DNA from: Paracoccaceae bacterium
GTDB lineage: Bacteria > Pseudomonadota > Alphaproteobacteria > Rhodobacterales > Rhodobacteraceae
Direction of reading: 5' to 3'
NCBI GenBank assembly: GCA_007121115.1
Contig: SKMI01000185.1
Span: forward strand, 1-13,935
DNA: 13,935 nucleotides
Both the position numbers and the translations under genes were made by a program. Below the pieces are notes generated by a model, which saw nothing but the letters and a program-made list of their open reading frames with translations, did not search any database and was not told where the DNA came from. Positions 6,881 through 12,785 of the stretch are shown here, piece after piece (the stretch's first letter is position 1; the number at the start of each line of letters is the position of its first letter).

Positions 6881-7606
6881 ATGTCAAGGGTGTCGCTGAA
6901 AGCTATCTCGCGCCGGGGGTTCATGGCCGGAGGCGCCGCCGCCGCAACGGTGGCGCTGGCGGGCTGCACGGTGGAAACGGCATCGCAGCCGCCACGGACC
7001 ACGCCGGACGGACGGCCCATCGCCACCACCCGCGCAGCCCCTCTGGCGCCGGTGGCCGCGCGCTACGGGATCGAGCCGATCAATTACGCGGCGCGGCCCG
7101 ATGGCCGGTTCACCATTCCCGCCCAGCCGATGAGCATGGTGCCCGAAACGCATCACCGGCAGGTCGTGCCCTATGGCGGCCCGCACCGCCCCGGCACCAT
7201 CGTCGTGGACAACCGCGCACGGCACCTGTTCCTGATCCTGCCCGAAGGCCACGCCCTGCGCTATGGCGTCGGCGTGGGGCGCGAGGGGCTGGCGTTCCGC
7301 GGCACTGGCACGATCTATCGCAAGGCGGCCTGGCCGACCTGGACACCGACCGCGAACATGATCCGCCGCGACCCGTCCCTGCGCGAGTTCGCGGGCGGCT
7401 ATCCGGGCGGGCTGACCAATCCGCTGGGCGCGCGGGCGCTCTATCTCATGTCAGGGGGGCGTGACCGCGGCTTTCGCATTCACGGCACGCCGGCCTGGAA
7501 TTCGATCGGACATTATGCGTCCTCGGGCTGCATCCGGATGATCCAGCACGATGTGATCGATCTCTATCAGCGCGTGCCGTTGGGCACCCGCGTGGTGGTG
7601 GTCTGA
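6881..7606 (+). CDS. L,D-transpeptidase (YkuD domain), exported putative lipoprotein
   Basis: A 241-residue cell-envelope enzyme of the YkuD/ErfK family, which forms 3-3 peptidoglycan cross-links or links proteins to peptidoglycan. The N-terminus has a twin-Arg motif (SRRGFM, 10-15), a hydrophobic Ala-rich stretch and a lipobox LAGC with Cys29, so Tat export and lipid anchoring are both plausible. The YkuD domain covers about 104-241. The catalytic block has His201 (RIHGTP), then SIGHYASSGCIRM with His211 and nucleophile Cys217. The start ATG has AGGGGTGGG about 6 bases upstream. The gene is 146 bases downstream of kynA with no functional link apparent. Downstream is a 300-base hairpin-rich gap before a convergent gene. 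Confidence 0.92.
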   Translation: MSRVSLKAISRRGFMAGGAAAATVALAGCTVETASQPPRTTPDGRPIATTRAAPLAPVAARYGIEPINYAARPDGRFTIPAQPMSMVPETHHRQVVPYGGPHRPGTIVVDNRARHLFLILPEGHALRYGVGVGREGLAFRGTGTIYRKAAWPTWTPTANMIRRDPSLREFAGGYPGGLTNPLGARALYLMSGGRDRGFRIHGTPAWNSIGHYASSGCIRMIQHDVIDLYQRVPLGTRVVVV

Positions 7607-7716
7607 GAGGGCCCGCGCCCGCGAACCGGACGGCGCCGGGGCGCGCGTGGCCGCCGAAAGGCGCGGCATCCGGAACGCACGGGCAGAAACAGGGGGAACT
7701 CCCGCGTCCCGCCGGA

Positions 7717-7733
7717 CGGCACGTTCCGTGCCG
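7717..7733. repeat. 7-bp perfect inverted repeat, 3-base loop
   Basis: CGGCACG (7717-7723) and CGTGCCG (7727-7733) flank TTC. It is the first of three hairpins after the L,D-transpeptidase gene, about 110 bases past its stop codon. No T-run follows. Confidence 0.4.
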
Positions 7734-7751
7734 CCCTTCGGGACTTGGGTC

Positions 7752-7780
7752 CGGCTGCGCGCGCAAGGCGCGCGCAGCCG
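7752..7780. terminator. 13-bp perfect hairpin with 3-base loop
   Basis: CGGCTGCGCGCGC (7752-7764) pairs perfectly with 7768-7780 around the loop AAG. It sits between convergent genes and is a very stable candidate 3'-end structure for the L,D-transpeptidase message (or the opposite strand). It is followed by CCCCGCCC rather than a T-run, so termination by itself is uncertain. Confidence 0.45.
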
Positions 7781-7842
7781 CCCCGCCCAACGGGATGACG
7801 GACGCGTCAGCGGACGGAAGACGGGCGGGAGTGCCTCGTTTC

Positions 7843-7871
7843 AGCGCCCCACGCCTGCGCCGTGGGGCGCT
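7843..7871. terminator. 11-bp perfect hairpin near the 3' end of the small membrane-protein gene
   Basis: AGCGCCCCACG (7843-7853) pairs perfectly with CGTGGGGCGCT (7861-7871), loop CCTGCGC. Read on -, it lies 35 bases after the stop codon of the gene ending at 7907, a suitable spot for its 3' end. There is no T-run on either side. Confidence 0.45.
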
Positions 7872-7876
7872 ACGTG

Positions 7877-7908
7877 AGTGCGCGTCAGGGTCAGTGCGCG
7901 TCGGGGTC
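7877..7908. repeat. 16-base imperfect tandem duplication
   Basis: Two adjacent 16-base units, AGTGCGCGTCAGGGTC (7877-7892) and AGTGCGCGTCGGGGTC (7893-7908), differ at one base, and AGTGAGGATC follows as a partial third. The second unit runs into the stop codon of the minus-strand membrane-protein gene (7907-7909). Confidence 0.7.
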
Positions 7909-8263
7909 AGTGAGGATCAGGACGGCGGGCGGCGAGGGCCAGCACACCGCCCAGCGCGCAGAAGCTGATCGGGAACATGGTGAAGACCCCGAACCCGAAG
8001 GCCGCATACATCCCCCCGGCCGAGGCCAGCAACAACACCCCGGCGGGGATATTGGCGCTCCGTGCCATGGCGCCCCCGGCGATCGCCATCAGCGGCGCGC
8101 CCAGGCTCATGGCGCGGATCAGCCCCGGATTGGCGACCCCGCCGGTGATTTCGGCCAGTTCGTCATAGCGGGCCAGCAATTCGGTCCAGCCGAAGCTGAA
8201 GAACCCCACCACCATCCCCCACAGACCGCCGATGATGCCCAGAACCAGTGCCGCGTTGCGCAT
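7907..8263 (-). CDS. Small integral membrane protein, function unknown
   Basis: A 118-residue hydrophobic protein that I do not recognise with confidence; its layout recalls small DUF4064-like membrane proteins. Three or four membrane spans are visible: about 4-24 (Gly-rich, AALVLGIIGGLWGMVVG), 50-67, 72-90 and 94-112. A charged loop (ARYDELAEITGGVANPG) follows the first span, and the end AARRPDPH is short and charged. The Met at 8263 was chosen because AAGGGA lies 8 bases upstream; the longer frame to 8314 adds a basic, non-hydrophobic 17-residue extension. It is divergent from the cold-shock gene (268 bases between starts) and converges on the hairpin-rich gap. No neighbour indicates a role. 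Confidence 0.75.
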   Translation of the reverse strand: MRNAALVLGIIGGLWGMVVGFFSFGWTELLARYDELAEITGGVANPGLIRAMSLGAPLMAIAGGAMARSANIPAGVLLLASAGGMYAAFGFGVFTMFPISFCALGGVLALAARRPDPH

Positions 8264-8487
8264 GTGCCATCCCTTCGCCGATGCCTGTTTCGTCACTGCC
8301 GGTTTCGCACGCACTCCGCGCGCGATGCCAGTCCCGCCGCGCCGCCCTTGAATAGCGTTCGCAGGCCCTGACGTGAAGAACCTTGATTTTCACTGCGCCT
8401 GTGGCAGTCTCGGGAGAGTGCGCAAAGACTTCTGCGACCGCCCACGCCTCTGGCAGCCGGCACGAACTGGAAGACCTGGCTGCACGG

Positions 8488-8510
8488 CCCCGGCGCAATC
8501 CTGCCCGGGG
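8488..8510 (+). promoter_or_regulatory. Possible 5' leader hairpin of the cold-shock gene
   Basis: CCCCGG (8488-8493) can pair with CCGGGG (8505-8510) around an 11-base loop, ending nine bases before the strong Shine-Dalgarno GGAGGAAGG (8520-8528). Cold-shock genes often have long structured leaders, and about 160 bases here precede the gene without another credible gene. A six-base GC stem is weak evidence. Confidence 0.25.
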
Positions 8511-8531
8511 AAGACCAACGGAGGAAGGCTG

Positions 8532-8738
8532 ATGCCAACCGGCACTGTCAAATGGTTCAACACCACCAAGGGGTATGGCTTCATTGCCCCCGATTCGGGC
8601 GGCAAGGACGTGTTCGTCCACATCTCGGCGGTCGAGCGCGCGGGGCTGACCGGGCTAGCCGACAACCAGAAGGTGTCCTACGAGCTTCAGGAAGGGCGCG
8701 ACGGGCGCTCTTCGGCGAGTGACCTGAAACTGCTCTGA
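8532..8738 (+). CDS. Cold-shock domain protein (CspA family)
   Basis: A 68-residue single cold-shock domain, the whole length of a CspA-type single-stranded nucleic-acid-binding protein that acts as an RNA chaperone in the cytoplasm. RNP1 is KGYGFI (13-18) and RNP2 is VFVHIS (27-32); the N-terminal GTVKWFN strand is intact. The start is fixed by GGAGGAAGG three bases before the ATG and by conservation of the N-terminus; the frame is open further upstream (to 8373) but encodes unrelated residues. The gene is alone on its strand and converges with the ArsC-like gene, whose stop codon is 18 bases away. Whether it is cold-induced cannot be told from sequence. Confidence 0.97.
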   Translation: MPTGTVKWFNTTKGYGFIAPDSGGKDVFVHISAVERAGLTGLADNQKVSYELQEGRDGRSSASDLKLL

Positions 8739-8756
8739 CGCGGGGCGCGCGCGCAA

Positions 8757-9113
8757 TCAGCTTTCGGTTGGAAGCACACCTGCGGCGCGCAGACCGTCCC
8801 GGGTCTGCGCGGTCCACCCCAGAAATCCCTGCCCGGCGGCCACAATCGCCGGGCGCTTCATCAGGACAGGGTGCGCGGCGAGCAGGGTTTCGGAATCCTG
8901 CGCCTGCGTCTCAGGGTCCAGCGCCCGCCAATTGCGGGCGCGGCGGTTCAGCAGCGCATCGCCAAACCGTTCCAACAGCGCCGCGCGCTCCTGCGTCGAC
9001 AGCGGGTCGCGCCGCACGTCCCGGAACGTGGCGCCGGGCAGCGCCTTGCGCGCCGCGCGGCAGGCATCGCAGTTGCTCAGTCCGTAGATGACCGGGGATG
9101 CCGCCGCGCTCAT
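8757..9113 (-). CDS. ArsC/Spx-family thioredoxin-fold protein
   Basis: A 118-residue protein of the arsenate reductase-like (ArsC/YffB/Spx) family. The N-terminal thioredoxin-type motif is YGLSNCDACRAARK, with Cys15 and Cys18 as a CxxC pair. The later block HPVLMKRPAIV (about 81-91) is the family's conserved HP-L-KRP signature, in which the Arg would bind the oxyanion in true arsenate reductases. Its ATG overlaps the choV stop codon (ATGA, 9110-9113), so it is the last gene of the choline-transporter operon and probably translationally coupled. Nothing nearby is arsenic related (no arsB, acr3 or arsR), so arsenate reduction is not the favoured role; a thiol-redox or YffB-like function is as likely. 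Confidence 0.88.
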   Translation of the reverse strand: MSAAASPVIYGLSNCDACRAARKALPGATFRDVRRDPLSTQERAALLERFGDALLNRRARNWRALDPETQAQDSETLLAAHPVLMKRPAIVAAGQGFLGWTAQTRDGLRAAGVLPTES

Positions 9114-10210
9114 GCCACGCCGTCCTCCGCTTCGTCCTTTTTCGCGGCGCCATTCGTCGCCGCGTCACCGCCGTGGCCGCGCGAGCGGGCCAGCGCGCGC
9201 AGGGCCGAATCGGCGTTGATGCGACCGATCAGCCGCCCGCCATCCATCACCGCCAGCCCTTCCTTGCTGTCGCGCAGCGCGCGCAGCACCTCGCGGATAG
9301 GGGCGGCGGCGTCGATCTGGGTGCCGGGCGGCGGGAAGCTGGCGGGCAGCATGGCATCGCGCGCGCGCAGCACGCCCAGCGGGTTCATGTTGGCGACGAA
9401 ATCGGCGACATACTCATTGGCGGGCGCGGTGAAGATCTGCGCAGGTGTGCCGCACTGAATGATCCGCCCACCTTCGAGGATGGCGATGCGGTTGCCGATC
9501 TTGAATGCCTCGTCCAGGTCATGGCTGACGAAGATGATGGTGCGCTTCAGCCGCGCCTGCAGTTCCAGCAATTCGTCCTGCAGCCGGGTGCGGATCAGCG
9601 GGTCGAGCGCCGAGAAGGGCTCGTCCATCAGCAGGATCGGCGCTTCGGTCGCGAAGGCGCGGGCCAGCCCCACACGCTGCTGCATGCCCCCCGAAAGCTC
9701 GGACACCGCGCGGTCGGCCCAGGCCTCCAGCCCCACCAGATCCAGTTGCGCCGCCACCCGGTCGCGGCGTTCGCGCCGGGGCACACCCGCGAGTTCCAGC
9801 CCCAGCCCCACATTCTCGCGCACCGAGCGCCAGGGCAGCAGGCCGAACTGCTGGAACACCATGGCCACATGGCGTGTCCGCAGCCGCCGCAGGGTCGCGG
9901 CCGATGCCTTGGGCACGCTGACCATGCGCTCGCCGTCATTGACCAGCACATCGCCCTGGATCACCGGGTTCAGCCCGTTGACCGCGCGCAGCAGCGTCGA
10001 CTTGCCCGAGCCCGAAAGCCCCATCAGCACCACGATCTCGCCCTCGGCCACATCGAGCGTGCAGTCATGGACGCCGAGGATCTGGCCCGTGGCCTTCTGG
10101 ATATCGGCGCGGCTTTGCCCGGTCTCCATCAGCGGCAGGGCGCGGTAGGGGTTGTCGCCAAAGACGATGGAGACATTGCGGAACCGAACGGTGGGGTCGG
10201 GGGTGCTCAT
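9110..10210 (-). CDS. choV: Choline/betaine ABC transporter, ATP-binding subunit
   Basis: A 366-residue ATPase of the ProV/OpuA/ChoV group that powers uptake of choline or a related quaternary amine. Walker A is GLSGSGKST (64-72), the Q-loop is at 120-121 (FQQFGLLPW), the ABC signature is LSGGMQQR (172-179), Walker B is ILLMDEP (192-198) and the H-loop His is 230. The long N-terminal segment before Walker A, containing ATGQILGVHD, is typical of the osmoprotectant ATPases. A CBS-like region follows at about 300-345 (GLAVMDGGRLIGRI), then a charged Ala/Lys/Asp/Glu tail. The start overlaps the choW stop by 4 bases (10207-10210); the open frame to 10984 is antisense-independent read-through into choW and not used. 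Its end overlaps the ArsC-like gene by 4 bases. Confidence 0.94.
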   Translation of the reverse strand: MSTPDPTVRFRNVSIVFGDNPYRALPLMETGQSRADIQKATGQILGVHDCTLDVAEGEIVVLMGLSGSGKSTLLRAVNGLNPVIQGDVLVNDGERMVSVPKASAATLRRLRTRHVAMVFQQFGLLPWRSVRENVGLGLELAGVPRRERRDRVAAQLDLVGLEAWADRAVSELSGGMQQRVGLARAFATEAPILLMDEPFSALDPLIRTRLQDELLELQARLKRTIIFVSHDLDEAFKIGNRIAILEGGRIIQCGTPAQIFTAPANEYVADFVANMNPLGVLRARDAMLPASFPPPGTQIDAAAPIREVLRALRDSKEGLAVMDGGRLIGRINADSALRALARSRGHGGDAATNGAAKKDEAEDGVA

Positions 10211-11070
10211 CGCTTCACCTCCACCCGCAGCATACGGTCGAGCATGATGGCCACGGCAACGATCACGGCGCCGGCCTCGAACCCCAGCGAGGCGTTGACC
10301 TGATTGAGCGCGCGCACCACCGGCACGCCCAGCCCCGGCGCGCCCACCAGTCCGGCGATCACCACCATGGAAAGCGACAGCATGATCGTCTGGTTGAGCC
10401 CGGTCATGATCTGCGGGAAGGCATAGGGCAGTTCCACCTTCAGGATGCGCTGGCGGGTGGTCGCGCCGAAGGCGGTCGCGGCCTCGGTCAGCGCGGTGGG
10501 GGTGGAGCGGATGCCCAGTTCGGTCAGCCGGATCGCCGCGGGCATGGCAAAGATCACGGTGGCCACCAGCCCCGGCACCATGCCCAGACCGAAAAGCACC
10601 AGCACCGGGATCAGATAGACGAAGGTCGGCAGCGTCTGCATCAGGTCCAGCACCGGCGTCAGCCAGCGATAGAAGCGCGGATGATGCGCGGAATAGATGC
10701 CTAGCGGCACGCCTACGCCCATGCAGACCACGCAGGAGCCCAGCACCAGCGTCAGCGTCTGCATGGTCAGCAGCCAGTAACCCTGGTTGAGCGCGAAGAG
10801 CGCGCAGGCCATGACGATCAGCACCGGCGCCACCCGGCGCTGCAGCCCCCATGTGATGGCGCCGAACAAGAGGATCATCAGCACCGGATGCGGGGTGTTC
10901 AGCCCCGTGGCCAGCAGCGTGACCGCCTGCCGCAGCCCCATCTCCAGCCCGTCGAAGAAGCCGATGAAACTGTCCTGCATCCACTCGAACCCATCGGCGA
11001 CGGAGCGGCCGAGCGGGATCTTGGCGTTCGTGATCGCCTGGGATAGCGGGTCAAGCAGGGCATCGAGCAT
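10207..11070 (-). CDS. choW: Choline/betaine ABC transporter, permease subunit
   Basis: A 287-residue inner-membrane permease of the ProW/ChoW family with about six or seven hydrophobic spans. The EAA loop that contacts the ATPase is at about 194-224 (LTEAATAFGATTRQRI then LKVELPYAFPQIM). Other family landmarks are LMQTLPTFVYLIP and MVVIAGLVGAPGLG. The start ATG at 11070 has no clear Shine-Dalgarno (GGTCCCGCCC precedes it), unlike its neighbours. The 116-base gap to choX contains the structured repeat copy 2. The last four bases overlap the choV start. The choline assignment comes from the choX ligand residues and the betI/betC neighbours; the permease sequence alone would fit betaine or proline betaine equally well. 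Confidence 0.93.
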   Translation of the reverse strand: MLDALLDPLSQAITNAKIPLGRSVADGFEWMQDSFIGFFDGLEMGLRQAVTLLATGLNTPHPVLMILLFGAITWGLQRRVAPVLIVMACALFALNQGYWLLTMQTLTLVLGSCVVCMGVGVPLGIYSAHHPRFYRWLTPVLDLMQTLPTFVYLIPVLVLFGLGMVPGLVATVIFAMPAAIRLTELGIRSTPTALTEAATAFGATTRQRILKVELPYAFPQIMTGLNQTIMLSLSMVVIAGLVGAPGLGVPVVRALNQVNASLGFEAGAVIVAVAIMLDRMLRVEVKR

Positions 11071-11106
11071 GGGCGGGACCGGTGTGCAGGAAGGCCGGGC
11101 GGGGGT

Positions 11107-11174
11107 GGGGGCGCTGCCCCCGACCGGCCCTGTTCAGTGCCGGTCCCCCCCGGGGTATTTGGGGCAAGATGAAG
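11107..11174. repeat. Structured intergenic repeat, copy 2, inside the choX-choW gap
   Basis: The order is the same as in the copy at 936-998. GGGGGCGCTGCCCCC (11107-11121) is followed by an inner stem GACCGGC/GCCGGTC (11122-11128 with 11139-11145, 10-base loop), a C-run with GGGG, and the tail GTATTTGGGGCAAGATGAAG (11155-11174; 19 of 20 bases identical to copy 1). Read on -, the direction of the choX transcript, the tail begins 12 bases after the choX stop codon and the GC hairpins follow. It could end or protect part of the choX transcripts within the operon. Confidence 0.8.
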
Positions 11175-11186
11175 AGATAAGGCGGA

Positions 11187-12113
11187 TCAGTTCAGGATCG
11201 CCGTCACGGCCTCGAGCGCATCCTCGCCATCGATGGTGGTCACGCCCGCCAGCCACGGCCCCATGGCATCGGGATTGTCCGACAGCCAGGCCAGCGCGGC
11301 GGCCTCGGGTTCCTGCCCGTCATCAAGGATCGCGGCCATGATAGCGTTTTCCATCTCCAGCGTGAATTCGAGGTTCTGGAGAAACTGGCCGACATTGGGG
11401 CATTCATCGACGAAACCGGCGCGGGTGTTGGTGTAGACCTCGGCCCCGCCCAGGTCCGGGCCGAACCAGTCGTCGCCGCCTTCGAGGTAGGTCAGGTCAT
11501 GGTTGGCGTTCATCGGGTGCGGCTCCCAGCCCAGAAAAACCACCGGTTCATCGCGGCGGTCGGCGCGGGCGACCTGGCTCAGCATCCCCTGTTCGGAGCT
11601 TTCCACCAGTTGCCAGTCCCCGAGGCCGAAGGCGTCCGCCTCGATCATGTCGAGGATCAGGCGGTTGCCGTCATTGCCGGGTTCGATCCCGTAGATGCGG
11701 CCCTGCAGCGCGTCGGCGTGGGCGGCAATATCGGCGAAATCGCCGATCCCCAGCGCAGCCCCGGCGGCATTGGTGGCCAGCGTGTATTTCGCCCCTTCGA
11801 GGTTGCGGCGCACGGTGTCGACGGTCCCGGCCTCGCGATACGGCGCGATATCGGCCTCCATGGTCGGCATCCAGTTGCCCAGGAAGACATCCACGTCGTT
11901 GTTGGCCATGGAGGTGTAGGTCACCGGCACCGACAGCACCAGCGTCTGGGTCTCATAGCCCAGCGCGTCCAGGATCGTGGTGGCGACAGCGGTGGTGGCG
12001 GTGATGTCCGTCCAGCCCACGTCCGAGAAGGTAACGGACTGGCAGTCCGCGGCGGCGGGCGTGGCCAGAAGCGCAGTGGCGGCGGCGGCAAGGGCGATAG
12101 GGCGCAGGGTCAT
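11187..12113 (-). CDS. choX: Choline ABC transporter, periplasmic substrate-binding protein
   Basis: A 308-residue periplasmic binding protein. Residues 1-22 are a Sec signal peptide (Ala-rich, cleavage after AAA). The residues forming the choline-binding aromatic box of Sinorhizobium meliloti ChoX (Trp43, Trp90, Tyr119, Trp205, as I recall them) align here at a constant offset of 9 as Trp34, Trp81, Tyr110 and Trp196. Asp36 and Asn147 match Asp45 and Asn156. This supports choline (or acetylcholine) as ligand rather than only betaine. The Met at 12113 was chosen for GGGAGG eight bases upstream and the good signal peptide; a longer TTG-start frame would begin inside the operator. It is the first gene of choXWV-arsC-like and divergent from betI. 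Confidence 0.95.
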   Translation of the reverse strand: MTLRPIALAAAATALLATPAAADCQSVTFSDVGWTDITATTAVATTILDALGYETQTLVLSVPVTYTSMANNDVDVFLGNWMPTMEADIAPYREAGTVDTVRRNLEGAKYTLATNAAGAALGIGDFADIAAHADALQGRIYGIEPGNDGNRLILDMIEADAFGLGDWQLVESSEQGMLSQVARADRRDEPVVFLGWEPHPMNANHDLTYLEGGDDWFGPDLGGAEVYTNTRAGFVDECPNVGQFLQNLEFTLEMENAIMAAILDDGQEPEAAALAWLSDNPDAMGPWLAGVTTIDGEDALEAVTAILN

Positions 12114-12132
12114 GATGGGGACCTCCCGTTGT

Positions 12133-12158
12133 GTTTGTTGATTGACCAATCAATAAAC
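12133..12158. promoter_or_regulatory. Probable BetI operator (26-base dyad) between choX and betI
   Basis: The core TTGATTG-AC-CAATCAA (12138-12153) is a perfect inverted repeat. It extends outward to GTTT/AAAC at 12133-12136 and 12155-12158 with one unpaired step (12137/12154), so 12 of 13 positions per half match if the two-base centre is counted. TTGATTG-type half sites resemble the E. coli BetI site as I remember it. It is an AT-rich island in GC-rich DNA, placed just upstream of the choX Shine-Dalgarno and 45 bases before the betI ATG, so BetI bound here could repress both directions and be released by choline. Confidence 0.75.
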
Positions 12159-12179
12159 CTCTGGCACTCACGGGTGCAA
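12150..12179 (-). promoter_or_regulatory. Possible choX promoter overlapping the dyad
   Basis: On -, TTGCAC (12174-12179) is followed after 18 bases by TATTGA (12150-12155). These are modest matches to sigma-70 -35 and -10 boxes. The -10 and the start point would fall in the dyad, which fits repression. No equally good candidate was found for betI on +. Confidence 0.3.
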
Positions 12180-12203
12180 CCGAATTGTCGCAGGGGCCGG
12201 GAC

Positions 12204-12785
12204 ATGCCGAAGCTTGGGATGGAGCCTATCAGGCGCGATGCACTGATCAAAGCCACGATTGCCGAGATTGGCGCGGCGGGCTCGCTGGAGGTGACGGTGA
12301 GCCGGATCGCCCGGCGGGCGGGCATGTCCTCGGCCCTGGCGCATCATTACTTCGGCTCCAAGGATGCGATGTTCCTGGCCGCCATGCGCCATGTGCTGGC
12401 AGTCTATGGCGCCGAGGTGCGCGGCGCTTTGGCGGTAGCCGATGATCCGGCGGCGCGGGTCCGGGCGCTGATTCGCGCCAGTTTCACGCCCACGAGCTTC
12501 CGGCGCGAGGTGATCGCTGCCTGGCTGAACTTCTACGTGCTGGCGCAGACGCGGGACGATGCGGCGCGGCTCCTGCGTGTCTACCAGCGGCGGCTGGTGT
12601 CGAACCTGGCCCATGCGCTGCGCCCCATGGCCGGGGCGCGGGCCCGCGAACTGGCCGAGGGCGTGGCGGCCATGGTGGACGGGGTCTACCTGCGCGAGGC
12701 GCTGGGCGCGGGCGAACCGGACGGGCGTGCGGCGGCGCGGATGGTCGAGGGCTGGCTGGACGCGCAGCTTGCCGCGCGGCCATGA
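12204..12785 (+). CDS. betI: TetR-family transcriptional repressor BetI
   Basis: A 193-residue TetR-type repressor that senses choline and controls betaine synthesis genes. The N-terminal helix-turn-helix covers about 10-53, with IARRAGMSSALAHHYFGSKD (35-54) as recognition region, very like BetI; the C-terminal all-helical ligand/dimer domain carries LNFYVLAQ and VDGVYLREAL blocks typical of BetI. The ATG at 12204 has AGGGG seven bases upstream; upstream codons in the frame are antisense to choX and are excluded. The last four bases (ATGA) overlap the betC start, so both are co-translated. It probably binds the dyad in its own promoter region, giving autoregulation and control of choX. Confidence 0.95.
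   Translation: MPKLGMEPIRRDALIKATIAEIGAAGSLEVTVSRIARRAGMSSALAHHYFGSKDAMFLAAMRHVLAVYGAEVRGALAVADDPAARVRALIRASFTPTSFRREVIAAWLNFYVLAQTRDDAARLLRVYQRRLVSNLAHALRPMAGARARELAEGVAAMVDGVYLREALGAGEPDGRAAARMVEGWLDAQLAARP

Larger units (their letters stand above)
7607..7906. other. Gene-poor 300-base gap with several perfect hairpins
   Basis: No credible gene is seen between the convergent L,D-transpeptidase and membrane-protein genes; the one short frame here (7647-7877, + strand, non-ATG start) is Arg/Pro/Ala-rich with no family resemblance. The stretch holds inverted repeats at 7717-7733, 7752-7780 and 7843-7871 and a 16-base tandem duplication at 7877-7908. It probably serves as a shared 3' end region. 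Confidence 0.6.

Noticed and set aside
7647..7877. 76-codon + strand frame in the hairpin-rich gap
   Set aside because: It needs a non-ATG start and has no clear Shine-Dalgarno, its composition is Arg/Pro/Gly-rich, and it runs through two perfect hairpins; it is better explained as non-coding.
8373..8531. N-terminal extension of the cold-shock protein to 8373
   Set aside because: The strong GGAGGAAGG just before the ATG at 8532 and the usual length of CspA proteins fix the start; the extension has no resemblance to a domain.
9098..10303. 401-codon open frame on + opposite choV
   Set aside because: It is antisense to a complete ABC ATPase with every motif intact, and its product shows only low-complexity His/Gln/Arg-rich sequence.
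10211..10984. N-terminal extension of choV into choW, giving a 624-residue frame
   Set aside because: The ChoV family starts near the ATG at 10210, which overlaps the choW stop in the standard ATGA manner; the extension is a shifted-frame reading of choW.
11499..12203. Upstream in-frame extension of betI, antisense to choX
   Set aside because: The BetI homology begins at the Met at 12204, which has its own Shine-Dalgarno; the extension is a shadow of choX.
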